64,000 nucleotides of DNA from Streptomyces sp. NBC_01460 (GCF_036227405.1 NZ_CP109473.1:558001-622000), one strand, 5' to 3'; counted from the first letter of the stretch, positions 40,198-49,524 are shown. The notes: generated from the sequence alone by a model not told the origin. Program-made: numbers and translations.

Positions 40198-42210
40198 TCA
40201 CCTGCCGCCGTCGACGCGGCGCAGGGTCCGCAGGAGGTACTCCTTGCGGTTCAGCGGATCACGGTCGGTCCTGGACCGGTGCGGGACAGGACCGTCGACC
40301 GGCCGGTAGTCCGCGAACGCGGACTCCAGCACCCCTTCCCCGCGCGTCATCCCCGGCAGCAGTTGCTGGAGCTCATGGACGCGGGCGGCCGGGACCACCC
40401 CCTCCACGGTGCAGGCGCCGCCCTCCGTCACCGGGGGCTCCGGAACGGCGTGCAGCCGCGCGAGGACCGGCACCAGCGGACCGAGCGTGTCGGCCGGGAG
40501 CTCGGCACGGAAGCGGTGCACGGGTTCGTACACCGTCGTCCCGGCCCGCCTCAGCGCCTCCATCAGCACCAGCGGGGTCAGATTCCGGAAGTCGCCCGCC
40601 GTGCTCGACATGCTCTTGTCGAACACCGCGTGCGCATGGCTCTGCCGGGGCCAGTATCCGGAATGGGTCAGGGTGACCGTGCAGTCGGTGACCCGCCATC
40701 CGTGAATTCCCTGGGAGAGCGTTTCCGTCGCGGTGTCCTCCACCGCCCGCATCAGGGAGTACGGCATGGATCCCAGCTCCACCTCCCGGCGGAATTCCAC
40801 CCCGCTGCCGAATGCGGCGGGCTCCACCCGCAGACCGACGGTGGCGAGAAAGGGATTCGGCTCGACGTCGATGAATTCGACGGCCGCGCCCGTTCCTGCG
40901 GGCCGCTCCAGACAGATGGTCGTCGTCTCCCGGAAGCCGACCTCGATCCCGTACTCGTCCGCGAGCGTCGCCTGGATGACCTCCTTCTGCACCTCGCCGT
41001 AGAGCGACAGGGAGACCTCCTGCCGGACCTCGTCACGGCGTACACCGATCAGCGGGTCCTGCTCCGCCAGGTGTCCGAGGGCGATGTGCAGCGCTCCCCT
41101 GTCCTCACGCCGGCACGGGGTGACGACGGTCTCCAGGGTGGGCGGGGCGAAGTGGGACCTGGCCGGCCGCCCGGCCGCGTTCCCGATGGTGTCGCCGATC
41201 CGGACGGTGTGGAGACCGCGCAGCCTGCCGATCCGGCCCGCCGGGAGCGCGTCGCCGCGGACGTCGGTCCCGTTGTCGAAGACGGTGATGGCGGAGATCT
41301 TGCCCTCACGGCCCTCCTGATCGCCGTCGCCCAGCAGCCGGACGCGTTCCCGGGTGCGTACCTGTCCGGAGAACATCCGGGCGTACGCGATCTTCTCCCC
41401 CGCCGGGCCGCGCTCGACCTTGAACACCGTCCCCGAGGCCGGGCCTTCGACACCCAGGCCGGACACGGGCAGGAACTCGGCTACGGCGGCGGTCAGTTCG
41501 GCCACACCGGCGCCGGTGGCGGCCGATCCGAAGTACACGGGGTGCACCAGTGCCCGGCGGGTCTGCGCCGCCAGCCGCTCGCGCAGCCGGCCGTACGGAA
41601 CACCCGCCGCGCCGTCGACGTACGCGGCCAGGAGGTCGTCGTCGTGGGTGGTGAGCAGGTCCGTCAGCGCGGTGACGAAGGCGGGGTCCCCGGCGGTGAA
41701 GGCCCGCGTGCGGGCCCTCCTGGTCCCCGCGTCGCCGACCGAGCCCATGGCGACGACCGAGGGCGACAGCCGTCGGGCGAGGTCGGCCAGGACCCCGTCG
41801 CACCGTGCGCCCCGGCGGTCCGTCTTGTTCACGAACACGAGCGTGGGGATCCGCAGGCGGCGCAGCGCCCGCATGAGGATGCGGGTCTGGGCCTGGACGC
41901 CCTCCACGGCCGAGACGACGAGCACCGCGCCGTCGAGCACGCCGAGGACCCGTTCCACCTCGGCGATGAAGTCGGGATGGCCCGGGGTGTCGATCAGATT
42001 GACCGTGACGCCGTCGACGGCGAAGGACACCACGGCGGACTTGATGGTGATGCCGCGCTGCCGCTCCAGGGCGAGGGAGTCGGTCTGCGTGCTGCCGTCG
42101 TCGACCCTGCCGACGGTGTCGATGACGCCGGCGTTGTGGAGCAGCCGCTCGGTCAGGCTCGTCTTACCGGCGTCGACATGCGCCAGAATTCCCAGGTTCA
42201 ATGTGTGCAC
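40198..42210 (-). CDS. Otr(A)/TetM-type ribosomal protection GTPase
   Basis: The 670-residue protein is an EF-G-like GTPase of the tetracycline ribosomal protection family: G1 AHVDAGKTSLTERLL (10-24), G2 RGITI, G3 DTPGHPDF, G4 NKTD, an EF-G domain II, and a domain IV with SHAHAVFDKSMSSTAGDFRNLTPLVLMEALRRAG, the STxxDFRxLxPxVLxxxL element of TetM-like proteins that reaches the drug site. Such proteins bind the ribosome and dislodge tetracycline; actinomycete homologues also exist in non-producers. GTG 42210 has GAGGA some 15 nt upstream and no close ribosome site. A 131-bp leader with an inverted repeat separates it from galM on the same strand. Confidence 0.88.
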   Translation of the reverse strand: MHTLNLGILAHVDAGKTSLTERLLHNAGVIDTVGRVDDGSTQTDSLALERQRGITIKSAVVSFAVDGVTVNLIDTPGHPDFIAEVERVLGVLDGAVLVVSAVEGVQAQTRILMRALRRLRIPTLVFVNKTDRRGARCDGVLADLARRLSPSVVAMGSVGDAGTRRARTRAFTAGDPAFVTALTDLLTTHDDDLLAAYVDGAAGVPYGRLRERLAAQTRRALVHPVYFGSAATGAGVAELTAAVAEFLPVSGLGVEGPASGTVFKVERGPAGEKIAYARMFSGQVRTRERVRLLGDGDQEGREGKISAITVFDNGTDVRGDALPAGRIGRLRGLHTVRIGDTIGNAAGRPARSHFAPPTLETVVTPCRREDRGALHIALGHLAEQDPLIGVRRDEVRQEVSLSLYGEVQKEVIQATLADEYGIEVGFRETTTICLERPAGTGAAVEFIDVEPNPFLATVGLRVEPAAFGSGVEFRREVELGSMPYSLMRAVEDTATETLSQGIHGWRVTDCTVTLTHSGYWPRQSHAHAVFDKSMSSTAGDFRNLTPLVLMEALRRAGTTVYEPVHRFRAELPADTLGPLVPVLARLHAVPEPPVTEGGACTVEGVVPAARVHELQQLLPGMTRGEGVLESAFADYRPVDGPVPHRSRTDRDPLNRKEYLLRTLRRVDGGR

Positions 42211-42341
42211 TGAGCTTCAGGTCCTCGAGATAGGGGTGAATTCCTGTCTGGGTGGACTCAGAAGCTCGGCGCATGAAGATCTCCCGGGTTGATCAGCTGG
42301 TGCCGGAATTACAGCAGGCCGTCGCGCCGGAGGGCAATCGA
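42211..42341 (-). promoter_or_regulatory. Leader of the ribosomal protection gene, possible attenuator
   Basis: The start-site segment GAAGCTC (just before GTG 42210) is complementary to GAGCTTC about 60 nt upstream, which would fold the start region into a hairpin. A short ATG frame opens at 42274 and runs across the GTG. Leader-peptide control is known for ribosome-targeting resistance genes; here it is inference. Confidence 0.35.
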
Positions 42342-43406
42342 TTAATTCCGGAGGTGCGGGAAACGGAGTTCGGTACGGCTGTGCGCGGTCTCGCCGGGGC
42401 GGAGCACCGGGCTGGGCAGGTCCGGCCGGTTGGGTGAGTCGGGAAGGTGCTGGGTCTCCAGGCAGACGGCGCCGTGCCGTTCGTGGCGGCGGCCGGTGGC
42501 ATCGGTGAACGAGCCGTCGAGCTGGTTGGCGGTGTACACCTGGATGCCGGGCTCCGTCGTCCAGACCTCCAGGACGCGGACCGCGTCCGGGGCGGTGAGC
42601 CGTGCGGCGCGGCGCAGGGCGCCGCCGGAGTCACGCAGGACCCAGCAGTGGTCGAAGCCGCCCGCCGCGCGCAGCTGGTCGTCCTCCTCGCCGAGGCAGT
42701 CCGCCAGGACGCGGGGTCCGGTGAGGTCGAACGGGGTCCCCCGGACATCCGCCGGAGGACCGAGGGGGATGCCGTCGTCGTCGACCGGCAGATAGGCGTC
42801 GGCGTCGACCTCCAGGCGGTGGCCGCGGATGTCGCCGCTGCCGGCCAGCTCGAAGTAGGCGTGGTTGGTGAGGTTGACGACGGTCGGGCGGTCGGTGACC
42901 GAGGTGTACTCGACGGCCAGGGTTCCCTCCGTGTCGAGGGTGTACGTGACCGTGGCGTCCAGGCCCCCGGGGAAGCCCATGTCGCCGTCCGGGCTGTGCA
43001 GGGTGAGCCGGACGGACGCGCTGTCGCCGGTCCGGTCCGCCTCGGCCTCCCACACCTTGGTGTGGAAGCCGTCCGGGCCTCCGTGCAGGGCGTGGCCGCG
43101 GTCGTTGGCGGGGATGTGGTGCTCGGTCCCGTCCAGGACGAAGCGGCCGTGCGCGATGCGGTTGGCGTAGCGGCCGACGACGGCCCCGAAGTAGGGGTGC
43201 TTCGCCGTGTAGTCGTCGAGGGTCTCGAGGGACCGTACGACGGAGGCGGTCGCGCCGGCGGTGTCGGGCACGGTGAGGCTGTGCAGCGACGCGCCGTAGG
43301 TCAGGATCTCGGCACGGACGCCCGTGCCGCTGTCGAGGGTCCACAGGTCGGTCGGGATCCCGTGGGTGGAGCCGAAGGGGGTGCGGTGCACGGTGGGGCG
43401 CGGCAT
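42342..43406 (-). CDS. galM: Aldose 1-epimerase
   Basis: The 354-residue enzyme has the GalM beta-sandwich: DTAGATASVVRSLETLDDY, YFGAVVGRYANRIAHGRF with the substrate-binding NR, HALHGGPDGFHTKVWEAE with the first catalytic histidine, LTNHAYFELAG with the second and VYTANQLDGSF then AVCLETQHLPDSPN with the catalytic glutamate. It interconverts sugar anomers after uptake. Its start overlaps the stop of the LacI gene (TGATG), so it is the last gene of the importer-LacI-galM operon. This fits a galactose- or arabinose-type sugar. Confidence 0.94.
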   Translation of the reverse strand: MPRPTVHRTPFGSTHGIPTDLWTLDSGTGVRAEILTYGASLHSLTVPDTAGATASVVRSLETLDDYTAKHPYFGAVVGRYANRIAHGRFVLDGTEHHIPANDRGHALHGGPDGFHTKVWEAEADRTGDSASVRLTLHSPDGDMGFPGGLDATVTYTLDTEGTLAVEYTSVTDRPTVVNLTNHAYFELAGSGDIRGHRLEVDADAYLPVDDDGIPLGPPADVRGTPFDLTGPRVLADCLGEEDDQLRAAGGFDHCWVLRDSGGALRRAARLTAPDAVRVLEVWTTEPGIQVYTANQLDGSFTDATGRRHERHGAVCLETQHLPDSPNRPDLPSPVLRPGETAHSRTELRFPHLRN

Positions 43407-44443
43407 CAGAGGTCCTCGGTGTGGCCGGAGTCGGGCCCGGGGGTGGTGGATTCGCGGACGACGAGGCGGTAGCCCGGGCGTGGCCTGCGTGGTTCGGCGA
43501 CGGGTGCGCCGGCGAGCTGTTCGACGAGGCTGTCGACGGCGAGGCGTGCGATGGCCTCTTTGTCGGGGGCGATGGTGGTGAGGGTGGTGGTCGTGTAGCG
43601 GCTCTCCTCGATGTCGTCGAAGCCGACGACGGCGACGTCGTCCGGGATCCGCAGGCCGCGTTCGGTGAGGGTCCGCATCGCCCCGATGGCGATGAGGTCG
43701 TTGTACGCGAACACCGCGTCGGGCCGGTCCTCACGGTCCAGGAGCCGCGCCATGCCGGCGGCCCCGTCCTCGCGGCCGTAGCCGTCGGTGACCACGACGA
43801 GGGATTCGTCGGGGGTGATGCCGGAGGCCGCGAGCTCCTCGCGCCAGCCCCGCAGGCGCAGATGGGCGGGCTGGCGTTCCTGCCCCGTGCGCGATCCGAG
43901 GAAGGCGATGCGCCGGTTGCCCTGGCCGACGAGGTGGCGCACGGCCGCACGGGCCGCCGCCACGTTGTCGATGGCGATGTGGTCGTAGGGCGCCTCGTAC
44001 TCGCGCTCGCCCAGCAGGACCAGCGGCGCCGTCTCGGTGCGCGCCATGAGGTCCTCGGTCTCCAGGTGGATCGGGCTGAGGATGAGGCCGTCGATCACGT
44101 GGGAACGGAAGCCCTGGCTGACCAGGAGCTCCTTCTCCCTGAGGCCGGCGGTGTGGTCGACCAGGACGGTGTAGTCGTGCCGGGCGGCCGCGTCGATGAC
44201 CGCTCCGGCCAGCTCGGCGAAGTAGGGGTTGCCGAATTCGGGGACGGCGAGGGCGATGATGCCCGTGCGGCCCTTGCGCAGGTGACGGGCGGTGAGGTTC
44301 GGCCGGTAGCCGAGCTCGTCGATCGCCTTCTGCACCTTGGCGCGCATGGCCGGTGTGACGTGCTGGTAGTTGTTCACCACGTTCGACACGGTCTTGATGG
44401 ACACGCCTGCCCGTTGTGCAACGTCCTTGAGGCTGACGCCCAC
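43406..44443 (-). CDS. LacI-family transcriptional repressor (importer operon)
   Basis: The 345-residue protein has a LacI N-terminal HTH (VSLKDVAQRAGVSIKTVSNVVNNYQHV) and hinge helix (NLTARHLRKGRTG), then a periplasmic-binding-type sugar-sensing domain: IIALAVPEFGNPYFAELAGAV, DGLILSP, DAVFAYNDLIAIGAMRTL and VVGFDDIEESRY. GTG 44443 has AAGGAG six bases upstream. It lies inside the importer operon, 66 bp after the permease and coupled to galM. The CAACGTT palindrome before the binding-protein gene is its most likely target. Confidence 0.93.
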   Translation of the reverse strand: MGVSLKDVAQRAGVSIKTVSNVVNNYQHVTPAMRAKVQKAIDELGYRPNLTARHLRKGRTGIIALAVPEFGNPYFAELAGAVIDAAARHDYTVLVDHTAGLREKELLVSQGFRSHVIDGLILSPIHLETEDLMARTETAPLVLLGEREYEAPYDHIAIDNVAAARAAVRHLVGQGNRRIAFLGSRTGQERQPAHLRLRGWREELAASGITPDESLVVVTDGYGREDGAAGMARLLDREDRPDAVFAYNDLIAIGAMRTLTERGLRIPDDVAVVGFDDIEESRYTTTTLTTIAPDKEAIARLAVDSLVEQLAGAPVAEPRRPRPGYRLVVRESTTPGPDSGHTEDL

Positions 44444-44509
44444 GGCACTCCTTGGTTCGGCTCGGCTCGGCTCGGTTCAGAGGTCCGGCCCGGTGCGGCC
44501 GGCTCGTCG

Positions 44510-45553
44510 TCAGGTGCTTCTGCGACTGCGCGCGAGATAGCGCTGGGCCACCACGACAACGATAAGGAAGCCGCCGCTCACCACCGACTGGTACGAGGAG
44601 TTGAGCGAGCCGATCTGGTTGATCAGGTTCTGGATGACGGCCAGCAGCAGCACGCCCCAGAGGGTTCCGCTGATGGATCCGGCGCCTCCGACGAGGAGCG
44701 TGCCGCCGATGACGACGGCGGAGATCGCGTCGAGTTCCATCCCCACGCCGACGATCGTGACGCCGGAGGACAGCCTGGCGGCGTTCAGGGCGCCGGCGAG
44801 ACCGGCGAGGAGGCCGCTGAGCGTGTAGACGAGGATCTTCGTCCGGGCGACGGGGAGGCCCATGAGGGTCGCCGCGTCACTGCTGCCGCCCACGGCGAAG
44901 AGCGTCTGTCCGAACGAGGTGCGCTGCAGGACGAGCCCGCCGGCCCCGAAGAGCACCAGGGCGATGAGGATCGGGTGTCCGAAGCCCCAGACACTGCCCT
45001 GGCCGAGCTCGCCGAAGGCGGAGTCCTTGGGCACGAGGTAGGTGGTGGCGCCCTCGTCGGTGAGCGAGAGCAGCAGGCCGCGGGCGCCCAGCAGGGTGGC
45101 GAGGGTGACGATGAAGGGGGCCATGTTCCCCCGGGCGATGAGGAGCCCGTTGAGCAGGCCGATCCCGCCGCACACCACGAGGGGGAGCAGCAGCGCCGCG
45201 AGGAAGCCGTACTGCGAGGCCCAGGCCGCGAGGACCCCGCCGAGGGCGAAGACCGATCCGACGGACAGGTCGATGCCGCCGGTGATGATGACCATCGTCA
45301 TGCCGAGCGCGACCACGGCGAGGAAGGACGCCTGGATGGTGACACCGCGGGCGTTGTCCAGCGACGCGAAGGTCGGGTAGATGAACGAGGCGGCGATCAC
45401 GACGGCCAGCAGGACCGCGAGGACGCCCTGGCGTTGCAGGAGTTCGGCGGCGCGCTGCCGGCCGGTCTGCTCGGGGCCGGCGGCCGGGCGGGCCGCGGGC
45501 GTTTTCGTCGGCTCCGGGGCCGGGGCGACGGTGACGGGCTTGGTTTCGTTCAT
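44510..45553 (-). CDS. Sugar ABC importer permease (RbsC/YjfF-like)
   Basis: The 347-residue membrane protein is a CUT2-type permease: a proline/alanine-rich cytoplasmic N terminus, about nine helices, the conserved GMTMVIITGGIDLSVGSVFALGG, NGLLIARGNMAPFIVTLATLLGARG and AISAVVIGGTLLVGGAGSISGTLWG. It overlaps the other permease by 4 bp (ATGA). Two distinct permeases with one double ATPase match the galactofuranose-type YtfT/YjfF arrangement rather than the single-permease ribose importer. Confidence 0.93.
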   Translation of the reverse strand: MNETKPVTVAPAPEPTKTPAARPAAGPEQTGRQRAAELLQRQGVLAVLLAVVIAASFIYPTFASLDNARGVTIQASFLAVVALGMTMVIITGGIDLSVGSVFALGGVLAAWASQYGFLAALLLPLVVCGGIGLLNGLLIARGNMAPFIVTLATLLGARGLLLSLTDEGATTYLVPKDSAFGELGQGSVWGFGHPILIALVLFGAGGLVLQRTSFGQTLFAVGGSSDAATLMGLPVARTKILVYTLSGLLAGLAGALNAARLSSGVTIVGVGMELDAISAVVIGGTLLVGGAGSISGTLWGVLLLAVIQNLINQIGSLNSSYQSVVSGGFLIVVVVAQRYLARSRRST

Positions 45554-46548
45554 CGGGACCGACGCTCCCGGGCGACGTAGACGGCGGCGATGATGATGGC
45601 CGCCTGGGCGATCTGTGCGGTGGAGTCGGGCAGGTCGTGCTTGACGAGGGTGGCCCGCAGGAGCTGCATGAGCAGGGCGCCCGCGACGGTGCCGAGCACC
45701 CGGACGGATCCCCCGTTGAGGGGGGTGCCGCCGACCACGACCGCCGTGATGGCGGAGAGTTCCATGAGGGTGCCGAGCGAGGACGGGTCGCTCGCGGTGA
45801 GCCGGGCCGTGGCGAGGATGCCGGCGAGCGCGGCGAGCACACCGCAGAGCACGTACACGCCGATGAGGACGCGCTTGACGGGCAGTCCGGCGAGCGCGGC
45901 GGCGGAGCGGTTGCCGCCCACGGCCACGATCTGGCGGCCGAAGGTGGTGCGCTGCACCAGGAAGGCGACGGCGACGGCGAGGACTCCGGCGATCCACACG
46001 ACCAGCGGGACACCGAGGAAGGAGCCGGTGCCCAGCGACAGCAGGTCGGGGTTGACGATCTGCTTGAGCTGGCCGTCGGCCATGACCAGGGCGAGCCCCC
46101 GGCCACCCACGAAGAGGGCGAGCGTGGCCACGATGGGCTGGAGCCCCACGAGTGAGACGAGGGCGCCGTTGACGGCTCCGACGACCGCGCCGGCCAGGAG
46201 CGAGACGACGAGCGCGGGTACGAGTCCGTAGCCGAGGTACAGCGGGAGGAACGCGGCGGCGAGCGCCATGGTCGAGCCGACGGACAGGTCGACGCCCTCG
46301 GTCCCGATGACCAGGGCCATGCCCAGGGCGACGATGACGATGGGGGCGACCTGGACGAGCTGGGTGCGGAAGTTGTCGGCGGTCATGAAGTGTTCGGTGA
46401 ACAGCGCGTTGAAGAGCAGCACCACCGCCACGGCGACGTACACGCCGTACCGCTGGTACCAGGCGGGGTCACGCAGCCGGGCCAGGGGGCTCGTGGGGGT
46501 GCGGGGCTGGTCGCTCTTGGTGGGCGGGGCCACGGCGGTGTCGGTCAT
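45550..46548 (-). CDS. Sugar ABC importer permease (YtfT-like)
   Basis: The 332-residue CUT2 permease has GMALVIGTEGVDLSVGSTMALAA, the NGALVSLVGLQPIVATLALFVGGRGLA block, and AITAVVVGGTPLNGGSVRVLGTVAGAL near the end. About nine membrane helices are visible. Start and stop overlap the neighbouring ATPase and permease genes by 4 bp each, so the three are translated together. Confidence 0.93.
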   Translation of the reverse strand: MTDTAVAPPTKSDQPRTPTSPLARLRDPAWYQRYGVYVAVAVVLLFNALFTEHFMTADNFRTQLVQVAPIVIVALGMALVIGTEGVDLSVGSTMALAAAFLPLYLGYGLVPALVVSLLAGAVVGAVNGALVSLVGLQPIVATLALFVGGRGLALVMADGQLKQIVNPDLLSLGTGSFLGVPLVVWIAGVLAVAVAFLVQRTTFGRQIVAVGGNRSAAALAGLPVKRVLIGVYVLCGVLAALAGILATARLTASDPSSLGTLMELSAITAVVVGGTPLNGGSVRVLGTVAGALLMQLLRATLVKHDLPDSTAQIAQAAIIIAAVYVARERRSR

Positions 46549-48149
46549 CGGGGGTCCTCCTGGGCGGCCGGGTCCCTGTCCGGCTCCGGTGCGTGGTCGG
46601 CGAGCACTTCGAGCAGCCGGTCCTCGGCCACGTCGTCGCCCGACAGCTCGCCCGCGACCGCTCCGCCCCGCAGGACGACGATCCGGTCGGCGCCTTCGAT
46701 GAGCTCCTCGATGTCGGAGGAGATGAGCAGGACGGCGAGGCCCTCGCGGGCGAGGTCGTCGATGAGGCTCTGCACCTCGGCCTTGGCCCCGACGTCGATG
46801 CCCCGGGTGGGTTCGTCGAGCAGGAGGACCTTGGGCTCCAGGCAGAGCCAGCGGGCCAGCAGCACCTTCTGCTGGTTGCCGCCGGAGAGTTCCCCGACCT
46901 TCTGCTCGGGGCTCGACGCCTTGATCCGCAGGCGCTTCATGAAGATGTCGACGATGCGGTCCTGCTTGGCGCGCGAGACGACTCCGGCCCTGGAGAGGCG
47001 GGGCATGGCGGCCAGCACGATGTTCTCGCGGACCGAGAGGCCGGGCACGATGCCTTCGGCCTTGCGGTCCTCGGGCAGCAGGCTGATGCCGGCCCGGATC
47101 GCGGCGGCCGGGGTGAGGCGCTTCAGGGTGGTGCCGTCGACGGTGAGTTCGCCCGCGTCCAGGGGCAGCGCACCGGACAGGGCCTTCGCCGTCTCGCTGC
47201 GGCCGGAGCCGAGGAGACCGCCGAGGCCGAGCACCTCTCCCGCGTACAGGGACACGGATATGTCGTGGAGCTGGAGCCGGCTGGAGAGGCCGGTCGCGGT
47301 GAGGACGGGCGTACGGGCGGCCTCGTGTCCCTCCGCGGCGAAGTTGGTGACGCCGGAGCGCCGCACCTCGGAGAGGTCGCGGCCGAGCATCATGGACACG
47401 AGCTGCATCCGGTCGAGATCGGCGAGGTCGCCGGTGTGGATGTGGCGGCCGTCGCGCAGCACGGTGACCCGGTCGCAGATCCGGTAGAGCTCGTCCATGC
47501 GGTGGCTGACGTAGAGGACGGCGATGCCCTGGCCGCGCAGGCGTTCGATGACGCGGAAGAGGGTCTCCACCTCACGCGGTTCGAGCGAGGAGGTGGGCTC
47601 GTCCATGATGACGACCTGGGCGTTGACGGAGACCGCACGCGCGAGGGCGACCATCTGCTGGGTGCCGATGCCGAGGGTGTGCAGGGGGCGGCGGGGGTCC
47701 ACGCGTACGCCGAAGCCGTCGAGCAGCTCGGCGGTCTCCCGGTGCATACGGCCGAAGTCGATGAGGCCGAAGCGGTTGCGGGGCTCGCGGCCCAGGAAGA
47801 TGTTCCGCGCCACGCTCATCAGCGGGACGAGGTTGACCTCCTGGTAGATGGTGGAGATTCCGGCCTGCTGCGCCTCGAACGGCCGGGCGAACCGGACGGG
47901 TTCACCCGTCATCCGCAGTTCGCCCCCGTCCGGCCGGTACACACCGGTCAGCACCTTGATGAGGGTGGACTTGCCCGCGCCGTTCTCCCCGACCAGGGCG
48001 TGGGTCTCCCCCGCGCGCAGGGAGAAGCTGACGTCGTCGAGGGCGACGACGCCGGGGAACCGTTTGCTCACCGAGCGGGCTTCGAGCACGGCGGAGGCCG
48101 TCGGCACGGCCGCCTCCGGTGCCTGAGGTACTGCTTCGGGTGGTGCCAT
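46545..48149 (-). CDS. Sugar ABC importer double ATPase (RbsA/YtfR-like)
   Basis: The 534-residue protein has two fused ATPase halves. The first has Walker A VGENGAGKSTLIK, a LGIGTQQMVALARA signature and Walker B VVIMDEPTSSLE; the second has a degenerate P-loop GLLGSGRSETAKAL, a canonical LSGGNQQKVLLARWL signature and VLLLDEPTRGID. This asymmetry is normal for CUT2 ATPases. ATG 48149 is chosen; an in-frame TTG at 48176 is possible. A hairpin lies between this gene and the binding-protein gene upstream. Confidence 0.93.
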   Translation of the reverse strand: MAPPEAVPQAPEAAVPTASAVLEARSVSKRFPGVVALDDVSFSLRAGETHALVGENGAGKSTLIKVLTGVYRPDGGELRMTGEPVRFARPFEAQQAGISTIYQEVNLVPLMSVARNIFLGREPRNRFGLIDFGRMHRETAELLDGFGVRVDPRRPLHTLGIGTQQMVALARAVSVNAQVVIMDEPTSSLEPREVETLFRVIERLRGQGIAVLYVSHRMDELYRICDRVTVLRDGRHIHTGDLADLDRMQLVSMMLGRDLSEVRRSGVTNFAAEGHEAARTPVLTATGLSSRLQLHDISVSLYAGEVLGLGGLLGSGRSETAKALSGALPLDAGELTVDGTTLKRLTPAAAIRAGISLLPEDRKAEGIVPGLSVRENIVLAAMPRLSRAGVVSRAKQDRIVDIFMKRLRIKASSPEQKVGELSGGNQQKVLLARWLCLEPKVLLLDEPTRGIDVGAKAEVQSLIDDLAREGLAVLLISSDIEELIEGADRIVVLRGGAVAGELSGDDVAEDRLLEVLADHAPEPDRDPAAQEDPR

Positions 48150-48191
48150 GGGTGTTCTTGGCCTTCCGCTGTCCAAGGAGGAGGGCCCGGG

Positions 48192-48226
48192 GGCCGCCGT
48201 GGCCCGGTGAGGGTGCCGCGGCGGCC
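48192..48226 (-). terminator. Intra-operon hairpin after the binding-protein gene
   Basis: GGCCGCCG pairs with CGGCGGCC across a 19-nt loop in the 101-bp gap between binding protein and ATPase. Such hairpins often keep binding-protein mRNA above the rest of the operon. Confidence 0.5.
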
Positions 48227-48250
48227 GGGGCCGTTGGGTTCAGGAGCGGA

Positions 48251-49336
48251 TCAGTACGCCCCGCCGAGCGATGCCTTGGCGTTGGTCTCGTCGTAGGCGC
48301 GGTCGCTGATGATGACGTTCTCGGGGATCTCCTCGCCGCCGTAGAACTTCTGGGCGGTCGCGAAGGCCAGCGGTCCGAAGCGCGGGTTGGACTCGATGAC
48401 GGCGTTGTACTCGCCGTTGACCAGGGCCTGCACGGCGTTGCGGGTGCCGTCGACCGAGACGATCTTGACGTCCTTGCCGGGCTTCTTGCCGGCGGCCTTC
48501 AGCGCGGTGACGGCGCCGAGGCCCATCTCGTCGTTCTCGGCGTAGACGGCGGTGATGTCGGGCTTGGACTGGATCAACTGCTCCATGACCTGCTGGCCCT
48601 TGTCACGGGCGAACTCGCCGGTCTGCTGGGCGACGATCTCGATGCCGGGGGCCTCGGCCTTGATCTGGTCGACGAAGCCCTTGGTCCGGTCGGTGGTCAC
48701 GTTGTTGCCGGAGGCACCGAGCAGGATCGCGACCTTGCCCTTGCCGTCGGTCGCCTTGATCATCGCGTCGGCGGCCCGCTTGCCCTGCTCGACGAAGTCG
48801 GAGCCGAGGAAGGCCACGTAGTCCTTGCAGGCCTCGGAGTTGACCTTGCGGTCGATGGTGAGGACGGGCACCTTCTTCGCCGCCGCGGCCTTGAGCGCCG
48901 GCTCCAGGCCGTCGGAGTTCAGCGGGGCGATGATGAGGAACTGGGCACCCTGCGACAGCATGTCCTGGATGTCGCTGATCTGCTTGGAGAGCTGCGACTG
49001 CGCGTTGGTGGTGAGCAGCTTCTTGACGCCGACCTTGGCGGCCTCGTCCTTGATGGACTGGGTCTCCGCGATACGGAACGGGTTGGCCTCCTTCTCCGAC
49101 TGGGAGAAGCCGACCACCGCGTCCTTGAGGTCGATCTTGGGCGCGCCGTAGGTCTGCAGCGAGCAGCCGGGGCCGGAGGCGGCCTCGGGGGACTTGGCCG
49201 CCTGTGCGCCCTGGCTGCTGTCACCGCCCGCGTTGTCCGAGGTCTCCGACTTCGAGCAGCCGGAAACGGCCAGCGTGGCGGTGGCGGCGAGCAGGCAGGC
49301 CGCTGCGAGGGTACGGGATCGACGCTGGGTCATCAT
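48251..49336 (-). CDS. Sugar-binding lipoprotein (YtfQ-like)
   Basis: The 361-residue lipoprotein has a signal with the lipobox LAVSGC, a Ser/Gly/Asn linker with CSLQTYGAPKIDLK, and the CUT2 binding fold: AVVGFSQSEKEANPFRIAETQSIKDEA resembles the ligand-binding start of YtfQ, the galactofuranose-binding protein, followed by FLIIAPLNSDGLEPALKAA, VAFLGSDFVEQGKRAADAM and AVYAENDEMGLGAVTALKAAG. ATG 49336 has AAGGAG. First gene of the importer-LacI-galM operon, behind a CAACGTT operator. Confidence 0.92.
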   Translation of the reverse strand: MMTQRRSRTLAAACLLAATATLAVSGCSKSETSDNAGGDSSQGAQAAKSPEAASGPGCSLQTYGAPKIDLKDAVVGFSQSEKEANPFRIAETQSIKDEAAKVGVKKLLTTNAQSQLSKQISDIQDMLSQGAQFLIIAPLNSDGLEPALKAAAAKKVPVLTIDRKVNSEACKDYVAFLGSDFVEQGKRAADAMIKATDGKGKVAILLGASGNNVTTDRTKGFVDQIKAEAPGIEIVAQQTGEFARDKGQQVMEQLIQSKPDITAVYAENDEMGLGAVTALKAAGKKPGKDVKIVSVDGTRNAVQALVNGEYNAVIESNPRFGPLAFATAQKFYGGEEIPENVIISDRAYDETNAKASLGGAY

Positions 49337-49508
49337 GCGCGGGACGCTCCTTGGCGAGGTGACGGCACGCCGTTCGGCGTGCGGTCGGGCATGGCGGGAC
49401 GGTGCATCGGCCGCTGCGGCGGCAGATGACGACGTATCCCTCACGAACCCGCTTCCAGCTGCGGAAACGGGTGGCCGTGAGGGCTTGTGCGGCCTCTCGG
49501 CGGCTCGG

Positions 49509-49524
49509 TTTACAACGTTATATA
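49509..49524. promoter_or_regulatory. LacI-type operator before the importer operon
   Basis: TTTACAACGTTATATA centres on AACGTT. It lies about 175 bp before the binding-protein start and shares its core with the sites near 49684, 55754 and 63695. Confidence 0.55.

Noticed and set aside
33279..42210. A tetracycline biosynthetic or resistance cluster
   Set aside because: The two candidate resistance-type genes are separated by unrelated genes and no polyketide synthase, cyclase or exporter is present.
42252..42437. A 61-codon plus-strand frame opposite the end of galM
   Set aside because: It has an ordinary-looking composition but overlaps galM antisense, and I see no ribosome site or family.
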